Shown: positions 15,045 to 23,476 of the stretch, one piece after another
Position numbering within the stretch: position 1 is the first letter of the stretch
How the letters are laid out: each line of letters starts with the position of its first letter
Assembly (NCBI GenBank): GCA_023663185.1
Contig: JAMPHY010000003.1
Span: 1 to 64,000, forward strand
Direction of reading: 5' to 3'
Length of the DNA stretch: 64,000 bases
DNA from: Clostridiales bacterium
GTDB lineage: Bacteria; Bacillota; Clostridia; Lachnospirales; Lachnospiraceae
Translations under genes and position numbers: made by a program
Notes under the pieces: model-generated
What the model saw: only the letters and a program-made list of their open reading frames with translations
What the model was told of the DNA's origin: nothing
Databases searched by the model: none

Positions 15045-17669
15045 TTACTTCATATCGTTAATCGCCGCCTGCGCCGCCGCAAGTCGTGCGATAGGCACAC
15101 GGAACGGTGAGCAAGATACATAAGTAAGTCCTACTTTGTGGCAGAACTCAACTGATGATGGATCGCCGCCATGTTCGCCGCAGATACCAAGCTTGATATC
15201 CGGTCTTACCAAACGTCCTTTTTCCGCCGCCATCTGTACCAACTGTCCTACGCCGCTCTGGTCAAGCCTTGCAAACGGATCTGACTCATAAATCTTATTC
15301 TTGTAGTAGTCGCCTAAGAATTTGCCTGCGTCATCACGCGAGAAGCCAAAGGTCATCTGTGTCAAATCGTTGGTTCCGAATGAGAAGAACTCTGCTTCTT
15401 CTGCAATTTCATTGGCAAGCAGCGCCGCCCTCGGAATCTCAATCATAGTGCCAACATGATATTTGATATCGGAATTTTTCTCTTTCTTAACCTGCTCGGC
15501 TACTTCTACTACGACGTCTTTTACGAATTTTAATTCCTTCTTCTCGCCAACCAGCGGAATCATGATTTCCGGTACGATGTCGAAGCCTTTTTCTTCTTTA
15601 ACTTCAATCGCCGCTTCCATAACCGCTCTGGTCTGCATTTTGGCTATTTCAGGATAGGTAACGGCAAGTCGGCAGCCGCGATGTCCCATCATGGGATTGA
15701 ACTCATGCAGAGAATCGCAGATTTCCTGTACCTCTTCTGCTGTCATCATCATTTCTACTGCTAAATCGTCTATATCATCTTTCTCTGTCGGTACAAATTC
15801 ATGGAGCGGCGGATCTAAGAAACGGATTGTAACCGGTCTGCCTTCCATTACTTCATATAATGCTTTGAAATCTCCCTTTTGGAAAGGAATAAGCGCGTTC
15901 AAAGCTTTCTCTCTCTGTTCTACCGTCCTTGCGAGAATCATCTGGCGAATCTTGGGGATTCTGTCAGGCTCAAAGAACATATGCTCAGTACGGCAAAGCC
16001 CGATGCCCTCAGCGCCATATTTTACAGCATTCGCTGCATCAGCCGGAGTATCGGCATTAGTGCGTACCTGAAGTTTACGGTACTCGTCAGCCCATGCCAT
16101 AATACGTCCGAAATTGCCGCTTACGGTAGCTTCTACGGTCTTAATGTCACCTTTATAGATTTTTCCGGTAGAGCCGTCCAACGAAATATAGTCGCCTTCG
16201 TGGAATACTTCTCCGCCTAACTGAAATACTTTATCTGTTTCATTTATCGCTATATCGCCGCAGCCCGATACGCAAGCCGTACCCATACCGCGCGCTACAA
16301 CGGCTGCATGTGACGTCATACCGCCCCTTACGGTCAGTATTCCTTCCGCCGCGTGCATACCTTCAATGTCTTCTGGTGAAGTCTCAAGGCGCACCAGAAT
16401 TACTCTTTCGCCTTTTTCATGCGCCGCCTTAGCTTCTTGCGCGGTAAAATATACCTTGCCTGCCGCCGCGCCGGGAGAGGCGGGAAGCGCCTGTCCGATA
16501 ACTTGTCCGGCTTTCAAAGCGTCTGTATCGAATGCAGGGTGTAAAAGCTGGTCTAAGGACTTCGCTTCTATCCTAAGCACCGCTTCCTGCGGCGTAATTT
16601 TTCCTTCGTCCACAAGGTCACAGGCAATCTGGATTGCCGCCGGCGCAGTTCTCTTGCCGTTACGAGTCTGTAAGAAGAAAAGCTTGCTGTTTTCAATGGT
16701 AAATTCCATATCCTGCATATCGCGGTAATGTTCTTCCAATTTATTAGCAATTTCCATAAATTTCTTATAGCATTCCGGTAAATCCTGCTCTAGTTTGGTA
16801 ATCGGCTGAGGCGTGCGGATACCTGCAACAACGTCCTCACCCTGCGCATTAATAAGGTACTCGCCATAGATGCCTTTCGCTCCGGTAGACGGATTTCTCG
16901 TAAATGCAACGCCGGTTCCCGATGTGTCGCCCATATTTCCGAATACCATTGCCTGTACATTAACAGCAGTACCCCAGTCGCCCGGAATATCATTCATTCT
17001 TCTATATACGATTGCCCTCTCATTATCCCATGAACGAAAAACAGCCTTAACCGCTTCCATAAGCTGTACTTTGGGCTCCTGCGGGAATTCTTCGCCCTTA
17101 TTCTCTTTATATATCGCCTTAAATCTTACGATAATCTCCTTCATATCGTCCGCCGTCAAATCGGTATCATATTTAACGCCTTTGGATTCTTTAATCTCGT
17201 CCAAAATTCTTTCAAAATATGACTTGGGAATTTCCATTACAACATCAGAGAACATCTGAATAAATCTTCTGTAAGAATCGTATGCGAATCTCGGATTGCC
17301 TGTCTTTTGGGCAAAGCCTTCAACTGCAATGTCGTTAAGACCTAAATTTAGAATCGTATCCATCATACCCGGCATAGACGCCCTTGCACCTGAACGTACA
17401 GATACTAAAAGCGGATTCTCGGTATCGCCAAACTTCTTGCCCTGTCTTCCTTCCAAAATCTCCAGTGCATCAAAAATCTGTTTCTGAATTTCTTCTGAAA
17501 TCTGTTTTCCGTTATTGTAATAGTCTGTGCATGCTTCCGTTGTAACAGTAAAGCCCTGCGGAATCGGCAGACCAAGATTAGTCATTTCTGCAAGATTTGC
17601 TCCCTTTCCGCCAAGAAGATTACGCATATCCGCGTTGCCTTCTTCAAATAAGTACACCCATTTCGCCAT
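15045..17669 (-). CDS. ppdK: Pyruvate, phosphate dikinase
   Basis: An 874-residue cytoplasmic enzyme, the usual length. It interconverts pyruvate, ATP and phosphate with phosphoenolpyruvate, AMP and pyrophosphate; in clostridia it can serve glycolysis or gluconeogenesis. The N-terminal nucleotide-binding domain has 'GGKGANLAEMTNLGLPIPQG'. The swivelling phosphohistidine domain has 'VRGGMTSHAAVVARGMG' around residue 455, with the catalytic His in TSH. The C-terminal PEP domain has 'GLCRTEHMFFEPDRIP', 'MGHRGCRLAVTYPE' and 'GICGEHGGDPSSVEF', which carries the catalytic Cys. ATG 17669 follows AGGAG by 10 bases. Its own terminator follows at 14991-15035. Confidence 0.98.
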   Translation of the reverse strand: MAKWVYLFEEGNADMRNLLGGKGANLAEMTNLGLPIPQGFTVTTEACTDYYNNGKQISEEIQKQIFDALEILEGRQGKKFGDTENPLLVSVRSGARASMPGMMDTILNLGLNDIAVEGFAQKTGNPRFAYDSYRRFIQMFSDVVMEIPKSYFERILDEIKESKGVKYDTDLTADDMKEIIVRFKAIYKENKGEEFPQEPKVQLMEAVKAVFRSWDNERAIVYRRMNDIPGDWGTAVNVQAMVFGNMGDTSGTGVAFTRNPSTGAKGIYGEYLINAQGEDVVAGIRTPQPITKLEQDLPECYKKFMEIANKLEEHYRDMQDMEFTIENSKLFFLQTRNGKRTAPAAIQIACDLVDEGKITPQEAVLRIEAKSLDQLLHPAFDTDALKAGQVIGQALPASPGAAAGKVYFTAQEAKAAHEKGERVILVRLETSPEDIEGMHAAEGILTVRGGMTSHAAVVARGMGTACVSGCGDIAINETDKVFQLGGEVFHEGDYISLDGSTGKIYKGDIKTVEATVSGNFGRIMAWADEYRKLQVRTNADTPADAANAVKYGAEGIGLCRTEHMFFEPDRIPKIRQMILARTVEQREKALNALIPFQKGDFKALYEVMEGRPVTIRFLDPPLHEFVPTEKDDIDDLAVEMMMTAEEVQEICDSLHEFNPMMGHRGCRLAVTYPEIAKMQTRAVMEAAIEVKEEKGFDIVPEIMIPLVGEKKELKFVKDVVVEVAEQVKKEKNSDIKYHVGTMIEIPRAALLANEIAEEAEFFSFGTNDLTQMTFGFSRDDAGKFLGDYYKNKIYESDPFARLDQSGVGQLVQMAAEKGRLVRPDIKLGICGEHGGDPSSVEFCHKVGLTYVSCSPFRVPIARLAAAQAAINDMK

Positions 17670-17729
17670 AACATTCTTTCTCCTTTTTTATTCATTATAT
17701 ACAACATGTATCATCTACCAATAAATATA

Positions 17730-18617
17730 TCATACATTTTGGTAATACGCACCATTTTTTTTATTTATTTTGAAGCCTTTTTTTGTATTTTCGGGAATAA
17801 AACTGTCAAAAATGAACAAATCGAAGTCATTCTCAAGGCTTTCCAACTGATTTTGGCTCTTTACCGTCCATGCCACAGACAGATTTTTGTATAAACTGCG
17901 GCATATCCGCCTGCCTGATTCTCTTTTAAAATTGCAGTTATACGCGATAAAATCCGGTCTGGTAATGCAGTTAGTCAAAAGGTGCGTAAGCAGAAAATAA
18001 AATACGTTTCTATATCCGCCGTCTCTTCTAAAATTCGTAGACAACTGCCCGCGCATAACTTTTGCATGATTTTTACGATACCATAAAAGCGCCAGCGGAT
18101 TAAAGGATTCAATACAGTAAATCCCCTTATATTCAGAAAGCAGCTTATCCACCACCGGACATAAAGCAAGATTAGTCCATTCGATTTTTAGTTCCACGAT
18201 TAAAGGCACTTTACCGTCTACCATTGTTAAAAATTCTTTAAGCGTCGGAATTTTTTCATCTGTATTAAGAAGTGTTAGTTCTTGTAACTGCTCATAGGTC
18301 ATATTCTCGACTTTTTCAGGCACGCCGCACATGCGCTCTAAAGTAAAGTCATGGAAAATGACCGGCACGCCGTCTTTGCTAAGCTGTACGTCCAGCTCTA
18401 TGCCGAAGCCTTCTTCCACCGCCATTCTAAAAGCCTTCATAGAATTCTCCGGTGCTAAACCTTTGTTATCATATAACCCGCGGTGCGCATAAAATACTCC
18501 CATGTAGCAAGACTTTTGCGCCCGATTCAATATCCTCGGCGTAATCATAAATAAATATAACAATAGCAGAATCAGTATACATACTGTTATAATTATAATC
18601 ATTTTTGGGGTTATCAT
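17730..18617 (-). CDS. Glycerophosphodiester phosphodiesterase, membrane-anchored
   Basis: A 295-residue GDPD-family enzyme that hydrolyses glycerophosphodiesters to glycerol 3-phosphate and an alcohol. A single N-terminal membrane segment ('IIIITVCILILLLLYLFMI', about 5-25) anchors it, probably facing outward. Catalytic motifs follow: 'YAHRGLYDNKGLAPENSMKA' (HR, and the N of PENS), 'IELDVQLSKDGVPVIFHDFT' (E-x-D metal ligands and HD) and 'VPLIVELKIE'. The family fold runs to about residue 285, so it is complete. It lies upstream of ppdK with about 60 bases between, and diverges from the ABC-F gene at 18812. Confidence 0.93.
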   Translation of the reverse strand: MITPKMIIIITVCILILLLLYLFMITPRILNRAQKSCYMGVFYAHRGLYDNKGLAPENSMKAFRMAVEEGFGIELDVQLSKDGVPVIFHDFTLERMCGVPEKVENMTYEQLQELTLLNTDEKIPTLKEFLTMVDGKVPLIVELKIEWTNLALCPVVDKLLSEYKGIYCIESFNPLALLWYRKNHAKVMRGQLSTNFRRDGGYRNVFYFLLTHLLTNCITRPDFIAYNCNFKRESGRRICRSLYKNLSVAWTVKSQNQLESLENDFDLFIFDSFIPENTKKGFKINKKNGAYYQNV

Positions 18618-18733
18618 ACTCTTTTACTACTGCCTTTCTAAATACTACCTATATATAATATATCCATTTATGATTATAGTACCTAAATCAAAAACTTCAA
18701 GTAACTATATATAAATATACACATATTTTTATC

Positions 18734-18761
18734 TTGAAAACACATATCTTTTGTGTATAAT
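18734..18761 (+). promoter_or_regulatory. Promoter of the ABC-F gene
   Basis: TTGAAA, 16-base spacer, TATAAT, about 50 bases before ATG 18812. Both boxes are close to the housekeeping sigma consensus. Confidence 0.75.
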
Positions 18762-18811
18762 AAAATGAGCGAGTTGTAAACGCAAACTATAGGAAAATAT
18801 GAGGGCTTAAC

Positions 18812-20461
18812 ATGATTAGTGCAAACAATGTAACTTATAGAGTCGGCAAGAAGGCGCTCTTTGAAGATGTCAATATCAAATTCACCGAAGGCAACTGCTA
18901 TGGGCTTATCGGCGCTAACGGTACGGGAAAGTCTACTTTTCTGAAAATTCTTTCAGGCGCATTGGAGACTACAAACGGAGATATCGCCATCACTCCCGGA
19001 CAGCGCCTTTCAGTGCTTGAGCAGGACCATTTCAAATATGACGCATATCCCGTTATGGACGTCGTCATCATGGGGAATGAGCGTCTATACCAGATTATGA
19101 AGGAAAAAGACGCCATCTATGCCAAAGAGGACTTTTCCGACGAGGACGGCATTCGCGCCAGTGAACTTGAGGCGGATTTTGCGGAAATGGACGGCTGGGA
19201 CGCGGAATCCAACGCCGCCATGCTCTTAAACGGGCTCGGTATCGACACGGAGCTCCATTACAGTACAATGGGGGATTTAAACAGTAATGAAAAGGTAAAA
19301 ATCCTGCTTGCAAAGGCGCTTTTTGGCAATCCCGACATACTGCTGCTTGACGAGCCGACGAACCATTTGGATTTGGACGCTATTGCATGGTTTGAAGACT
19401 TTTTAATTGATTTTGAAAATACGGTAATCGTGGTATCCCACGACCGTTATTTCTTAAATAAGGTGTGTACGCATATCGCGGATATAGATTATGGTAAAAT
19501 TCAGTTATTTGCCGGAAACTATGATTTTTGGTATGAGTCCAGCCAGTTGATTATCAAGCAGCGCAAGGAAGCCAACAAAAAGAAGGAAGAACAGATTAAG
19601 GAGCTGCAGGAATTTATTTCACGTTTCTCTGCCAACGCTTCCAAATCCAAGCAGGCTACTTCGAGAAAACGTGCGCTTGAAAAAATCGAGCTCGACGATA
19701 TCAAACCCTCAAGCCGTAAATATCCTTATATTGATTTCAGACCGGAGCGCGAAATCGGTAACGAAGTTCTTACTGTGGAAGGTATTAGTAAGAGTATAAA
19801 CGGTGAAAAAGTCTTAGACAATATTTCCTTCATTGTCGGACATGATGATAAAATCGCCTTTGTCGGCGGCAACGAACTTGCCAAGACGACTTTATTCAAG
19901 ATTTTGGTTGGGGAACTGGAACCCGACGAGGGCACTTATAAATGGGGCGTTACGACTTCTCAGGCGTATTTTCCGAAGGATAACACCGACGAGTTTAACA
20001 ACGATTATAACATTACCGAATGGCTGACCGGCTATTCCGAGATTAAAGACGTCACCTATGTCCGCGGTTTCTTAGGACGTATGCTCTTTGCAGGCGAGGA
20101 CGGAATTAAGAAGGTCAAGGTGCTCTCCGGTGGCGAGAAGGTACGCTGTCTGCTTTCTAAAATGATGATAAGCGGGGCAAACTGTCTGATTTTCGACGAG
20201 CCGACCAACCATCTCGATATGGAAGCGATTACGGCGCTCAACGAGGGCATGATGAAATTTAAGGGTGTGGAGCTTTTCTCCTGTCACGACCATCAGGTTG
20301 TACAGACTACCGCCAATCGCATTATGGAAATTCTGCCGGACGGCTCCTTAGTCGATAAGATAACCACTTACGACGAATATCTTGCCAATGACGAGATGGC
20401 AAGAAAGAGAACCGTTTATACCAGCACGGCAACAGATGAGGAAGATTATGAAGCAGATTGA
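18812..20461 (+). CDS. ABC-F family ATPase, YbiT-like
   Basis: A 549-residue soluble protein with two ABC ATPase domains and no membrane part, so an ABC-F ribosome-associated factor, not a transporter. Domain 1 has Walker A 'GANGTGKSTFLKIL' and Walker B 'ILLLDEPTNHLDLDAIAW'; its signature is degenerate. The linker (about 235-310) is Lys-rich. Domain 2 has 'VLSGGEKVRCLLSKMM' and 'CLIFDEPTNHLDMEA', but its Walker A reads 'GGNELAKTTLFKIL', with Ala in place of the usual last Gly. That variant is, I believe, common in clostridial YbiT-like proteins. GAGGG 6 bases ahead fixes the start. The next gene overlaps its end by 14 bases. Confidence 0.93.
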   Translation: MISANNVTYRVGKKALFEDVNIKFTEGNCYGLIGANGTGKSTFLKILSGALETTNGDIAITPGQRLSVLEQDHFKYDAYPVMDVVIMGNERLYQIMKEKDAIYAKEDFSDEDGIRASELEADFAEMDGWDAESNAAMLLNGLGIDTELHYSTMGDLNSNEKVKILLAKALFGNPDILLLDEPTNHLDLDAIAWFEDFLIDFENTVIVVSHDRYFLNKVCTHIADIDYGKIQLFAGNYDFWYESSQLIIKQRKEANKKKEEQIKELQEFISRFSANASKSKQATSRKRALEKIELDDIKPSSRKYPYIDFRPEREIGNEVLTVEGISKSINGEKVLDNISFIVGHDDKIAFVGGNELAKTTLFKILVGELEPDEGTYKWGVTTSQAYFPKDNTDEFNNDYNITEWLTGYSEIKDVTYVRGFLGRMLFAGEDGIKKVKVLSGGEKVRCLLSKMMISGANCLIFDEPTNHLDMEAITALNEGMMKFKGVELFSCHDHQVVQTTANRIMEILPDGSLVDKITTYDEYLANDEMARKRTVYTSTATDEEDYEAD

Positions 20462-21293
20462 TTTACATGTGCATTCAAATAAATCGGACGGAACCTATAC
20501 CCCTGCCGAGCTTGTAGATTATGCTCTTGCAAAAGGTCTTGCGGCATTCGCGCTGACAGACCATGATACAACGGCTGGTCTTGAGGAGGCGCACTCTTAT
20601 GGTAAGGATAAACCGATTGAAATAATTTCGGGCATTGAGTTTTCTACCGAGCACGAAGGAAAAGACGTCCATGTGGTAGGGCTTTATATAAAGTATGACG
20701 CGCCCGCTTTTCAGGCGAAGCTGCAAGCCTTTGTTGACTCGCGTATAAACCGCAATATTAAAATGTGCCGCAACCTACAGGAAGCCGGTATCGACATAAC
20801 CTATGACAAGCTATGCGCGGAAAATCCCGGCGCAGTTATTACAAGGGCGCACTATGCCGCTTATCTAACAAACCATAAGTATGTAACAAGCCGCGCGGAC
20901 GCTTTTGCCAAATATGTAGGCGACCATTGCAAATACTATGTACCAAGAGAAAAAATCACTCCTGCGCAGGCAGTTGAATTAATTCTTGAAGCAGGCGGCG
21001 TTCCGATTCTTGCGCACCCGCCGCTTTATCATATGGGAAATGAGCGTCTTGACAAGCTGGTAGGAAATCTTAAAGATGCGGGGCTTATGGGTATCGAAGC
21101 GATATACAGCACTTACAGTAATCAGGACGAACGCGATATGCGCAGGCTTGCTATTAAATACGACCTTTTGTTAAGCGGCGGTTCCGACTTCCACGGTGGT
21201 AATAAGCCGGGACTTGACTTGGGTACGGGGTATGGAAAGCTGTTTGTGCCGTATGAGTTGCTTGAAAAAATAAAAGAAGCTGCTGCTAAGTAG
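20448..21293 (+). CDS. PHP-domain phosphoesterase, TrpH/YciV-like
   Basis: A 281-residue PHP-family metal-dependent phosphoesterase. Metal ligands are visible in 'MKQIDLHVHSNKSDGTYTPA' (H-x-H), 'ALTDHDTTAGLEEA' (D-H-D), 'GVPILAHPPLY' and 'LLSGGSDFHGGNKPG' (S-D-F-H). This is the pattern of the TrpH/YciV group, 3',5'-nucleotide bisphosphate phosphatases that also trim RNA 5' ends. ATG 20448 is chosen since GAGGAAG lies just ahead of it and the product then starts at the conserved MKQIDLHVHS. It overlaps the ABC-F gene by 14 bases, so they share a transcript. The palindromic element R1 follows at once. Confidence 0.92.
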   Translation: MKQIDLHVHSNKSDGTYTPAELVDYALAKGLAAFALTDHDTTAGLEEAHSYGKDKPIEIISGIEFSTEHEGKDVHVVGLYIKYDAPAFQAKLQAFVDSRINRNIKMCRNLQEAGIDITYDKLCAENPGAVITRAHYAAYLTNHKYVTSRADAFAKYVGDHCKYYVPREKITPAQAVELILEAGGVPILAHPPLYHMGNERLDKLVGNLKDAGLMGIEAIYSTYSNQDERDMRRLAIKYDLLLSGGSDFHGGNKPGLDLGTGYGKLFVPYELLEKIKEAAAK

Positions 21294-21429
21294 CGCATGA
21301 ACGCATATGCTTCCACTTGAGGCACGCTCTCGCTCCGTGTAAAATCGCAGCGGTACTAAGCTCGAAAATACCTCGCTAAGTACCGGCGTTTTACAAGGAC
21401 CTCAAGAGGAAACATATGCGTTCATGCGC
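21293..21429. repeat. Palindromic element R1 (137 bp, orientation A)
   Basis: Ends are inverted repeats of 17 bp (GCGCATGAACGCATATG and its complement). The interior contains the family core: CACGCTCTCGCTCCGTG and TAAAATCGCAGCGGTACT on one side and GGCGTTTTACAAGGACCTC on the other. It lies between the PHP gene and the HAD gene and overlaps the stop codon of the PHP gene. Confidence 0.9.
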
Positions 21430-21466
21430 CCAAGTATCAAACCATTACAGAAATAAGGGAGCTGGC

Positions 21467-22276
21467 ATGAAAATATTATTCACCGACTTAGACGGAACGC
21501 TATTAAACAAACAGAGCATGGTATCGGAGAATACCAAATCTTTTTTAGACGAATTTATACATGCGGGCAATAAGCTTGTACTCTCTTCCGGCAGACCGCT
21601 TGGAAGCATTCTGGAAGTGAAGGAAAATGCGGGGCTCACGCAGCCCGGAATCCTCATAATCGCTTATAATGGAGCGTTAATATACGATTGCGATTCTAGG
21701 TCTGCTATTTTAGAAAAAAGGCTTCCGCTTGCCTATATATCGTATTTGCAATCGCAGGCAAAAGCCCACGGAATCCATATGCATACCTACACTGACGACG
21801 CCGTAGTAAATGATTCTGACGATGAAGAAACCAAATTTTATCGCATACGTATCCATCTCCCGCTGATTATCGCGGACGACTACGCTTCTTTTCTTACAAA
21901 AGAGCCGTTTAAAATGCTCGCCATCAATCTAAAGGACCGCAGTAAACTCACGGCTTTTTGCGACTCCATTGCGGATTGGGCATCTGATAAAATCCAGTAT
22001 ATCTTTTCAAACGATTATTATCTTGAGTTGTTTAACAAAGACGCAGGCAAAGGCAACGCCGTCCGTTATGTCTGCGATTATTTTAACGTACCCGTTTCCG
22101 ATACTTATGCCGCAGGCGACGCCGAGAACGATATCTCGATGATTAAAGCCGCGGGCTGCGGAATCGCGATGCTAAACGCGGAGTCTAAAGTAAAAGAAGC
22201 CGCCGACGTCATTACCGATAAAGATAACGACAACGACGGCCTAATCTCGTGTTTAAAAACTATTATTCAATTATAA
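21467..22276 (+). CDS. HAD-superfamily Cof-type phosphatase
   Basis: A 269-residue cytoplasmic hydrolase. Motif I is 'MKILFTDLDGTLLNKQS' with the nucleophile Asp and its partner (D-x-D-G-T). Motif II lies in 'NKLVLSSGRPLGSIL'. A C2-type cap follows. Motif IV is 'YAAGDAENDISMIKAAG', with the metal-binding Asp pair. This is the Cof/IIB group, which dephosphorylates sugar phosphates and related small molecules; the substrate cannot be told. The start at 21467 follows GGGAG by 5 bases and matches the usual family N-terminus; a longer frame from 21416 begins inside R1. Confidence 0.93.
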   Translation: MKILFTDLDGTLLNKQSMVSENTKSFLDEFIHAGNKLVLSSGRPLGSILEVKENAGLTQPGILIIAYNGALIYDCDSRSAILEKRLPLAYISYLQSQAKAHGIHMHTYTDDAVVNDSDDEETKFYRIRIHLPLIIADDYASFLTKEPFKMLAINLKDRSKLTAFCDSIADWASDKIQYIFSNDYYLELFNKDAGKGNAVRYVCDYFNVPVSDTYAAGDAENDISMIKAAGCGIAMLNAESKVKEAADVITDKDNDNDGLISCLKTIIQL

Positions 22277-22390
22277 GCCAGCATGACATTTCTAATCCTC
22301 GTATTTAATTTCCATACCTAATACCATTAATATATCCGGAATGAGACTAAATACAAAAAGACGCACTTGTGATTTCTATCCCTATCACTA

Positions 22391-22648
22391 TCAGCCCTCG
22401 ACAATCAAATAACGCCCATCTCCTATATCGAAGACTTCATCTGCTTCCAGAATTTCTTCCTCATTCCCTTCCTCTACATCGTAGCCTTCTTCGTCGAAAT
22501 ACTCCCATATTTCCTGCACCGAATCAACTACAACCGCCATACATTCTTCCAGAAAATCGTCCGCCTCTTCCATAGTCGAAGCCACGTCCTCTGGAAACAG
22601 TTGCCCCTGATTTTTCAAAAAACATTTTAATACCGCATCATCAAACAT
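22391..22648 (-). CDS. Small acidic hypothetical protein after maf
   Basis: An 85-residue protein beginning 'MFDDAVLKCFLKNQGQLFPE' with a strongly acidic middle ('EYFDEEGYDVEEGNEEEILE') and the end 'VFDIGDGRYLIVEG'. No domain I can name. The start has a strong GGGGGG ribosome site. It begins 12 bases after the maf stop, so it is in one operon with it. It converges with the HAD gene, whose stop is about 115 bases away; nothing else is in that gap. Confidence 0.7.
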   Translation of the reverse strand: MFDDAVLKCFLKNQGQLFPEDVASTMEEADDFLEECMAVVVDSVQEIWEYFDEEGYDVEEGNEEEILEADEVFDIGDGRYLIVEG

Positions 22649-22660
22649 ATTCTTACCCCC

Positions 22661-23248
22661 CTATATTAAATTTCTGCTCTTAAGCTCCTGATACACCCTG
22701 CCTACTGGCAACCCTACCACTGTGGTATAGTCTCCGCATATTCCTTGAATATATGCGGCAAAACGTCCCTGAATCGCATATGCCCCCGCCTTATCCATCG
22801 GTTCGCCTGAGTTTACATAATTATCTATTTCTTCCTCCGTCATCGGATACACGGTAACGTCAGTACATTCATGAAAGGTATGAAACATCGCCGGAGTGTC
22901 CTTATACTTCCACGCAAGTGTAACTCCTGTATATACCTGATGACTCTTCCCCTGAAGCTGTGTAAGCATCTGACAGGCGTCCTCTTTATCCTTAGGCTTC
23001 CCCATAATCTTACCCCAGCATGCAACCACTGTGTCGGCGCCTATCACGACGAAATCTTCCTTTGCTTCGTCCGCTAACTGCCCGCAGATATCCACCGCCT
23101 TCTGATATGACAATTCTTCCACAACCTCTGCCGGTTCCGTCTTAGTAATTTTCTCTTCCTTCACACTCGGCATAACCTTAAACGATATCCCAGCCTGCTT
23201 TAAAAGCTCTTTCCGCCTCGGAGAAGCCGACGCTAAAATAATTTTCAT
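22661..23248 (-). CDS. maf: Maf-family nucleotide pyrophosphatase
   Basis: A 195-residue enzyme of the Maf/ITPase-like group, hydrolysing dTTP, UTP and modified nucleotides to monophosphates; also linked to septum inhibition. The N-terminus 'MKIILASASPRRKELLKQAG' is the S-x-S-P-R-R nucleotide site. 'VVIGADTVVACWGKIMGKPKD' follows, holding the catalytic Asp. Later come 'HQVYTGVTL', 'YAIQGRFAAYIQGICGDYTT' and 'VVGLPVGRV', so the fold is complete. ATG 23248 is chosen by homology; the GAAAGG site lies 12 bases ahead. A frame from 23305 would be too long. Confidence 0.95.
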   Translation of the reverse strand: MKIILASASPRRKELLKQAGISFKVMPSVKEEKITKTEPAEVVEELSYQKAVDICGQLADEAKEDFVVIGADTVVACWGKIMGKPKDKEDACQMLTQLQGKSHQVYTGVTLAWKYKDTPAMFHTFHECTDVTVYPMTEEEIDNYVNSGEPMDKAGAYAIQGRFAAYIQGICGDYTTVVGLPVGRVYQELKSRNLI

Positions 23249-23290
23249 ATAAACATTATACCTTTCTCTATTCTTATTCACAACTCTTAG

Positions 23291-23441
23291 GCGACATGGA
23301 CTCATATGCTTCTACTTGAGGTCCTTGTAAAACGCCGGTACTTAGTGAAAAAGCTGCTTTTTAGCTTTTGAACTTAGTACCGCTGCGATTTTACACGGAA
23401 CGAGAGTGTGCCTCAAGTGGAAGCATATGAGTTCATGTCGC
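23291..23441. repeat. Palindromic element R2 (151 bp, orientation B)
   Basis: Terminal inverted repeats GCGACATG and CATGTCGC, each with an adjoining CTCATATGCTT-type arm. The interior is the reverse of R1. It lies between ppk (stop at 23477) and maf, both on the minus strand. Confidence 0.9.
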
Positions 23442-23476
23442 ATCCAGCCGCATTCAGTCACAATATAAGCAAATCC

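Noticed and set aside
19095-19313. Small minus-strand frames inside the ABC-F gene
   Set aside because: They are antisense shadows with no ribosome sites.
19862-19905. Second Walker A of the ABC-F protein as inactivated
   Set aside because: The G-to-A change in the loop keeps K-T-T and, as I recall, is common in clostridial members, so loss of ATP binding is not a safe conclusion.
20382-20447. Longer start for the PHP gene
   Set aside because: The extra codons are within the ABC-F gene in another frame. The family start MKQIDLHVHS with its ribosome site is at 20448.
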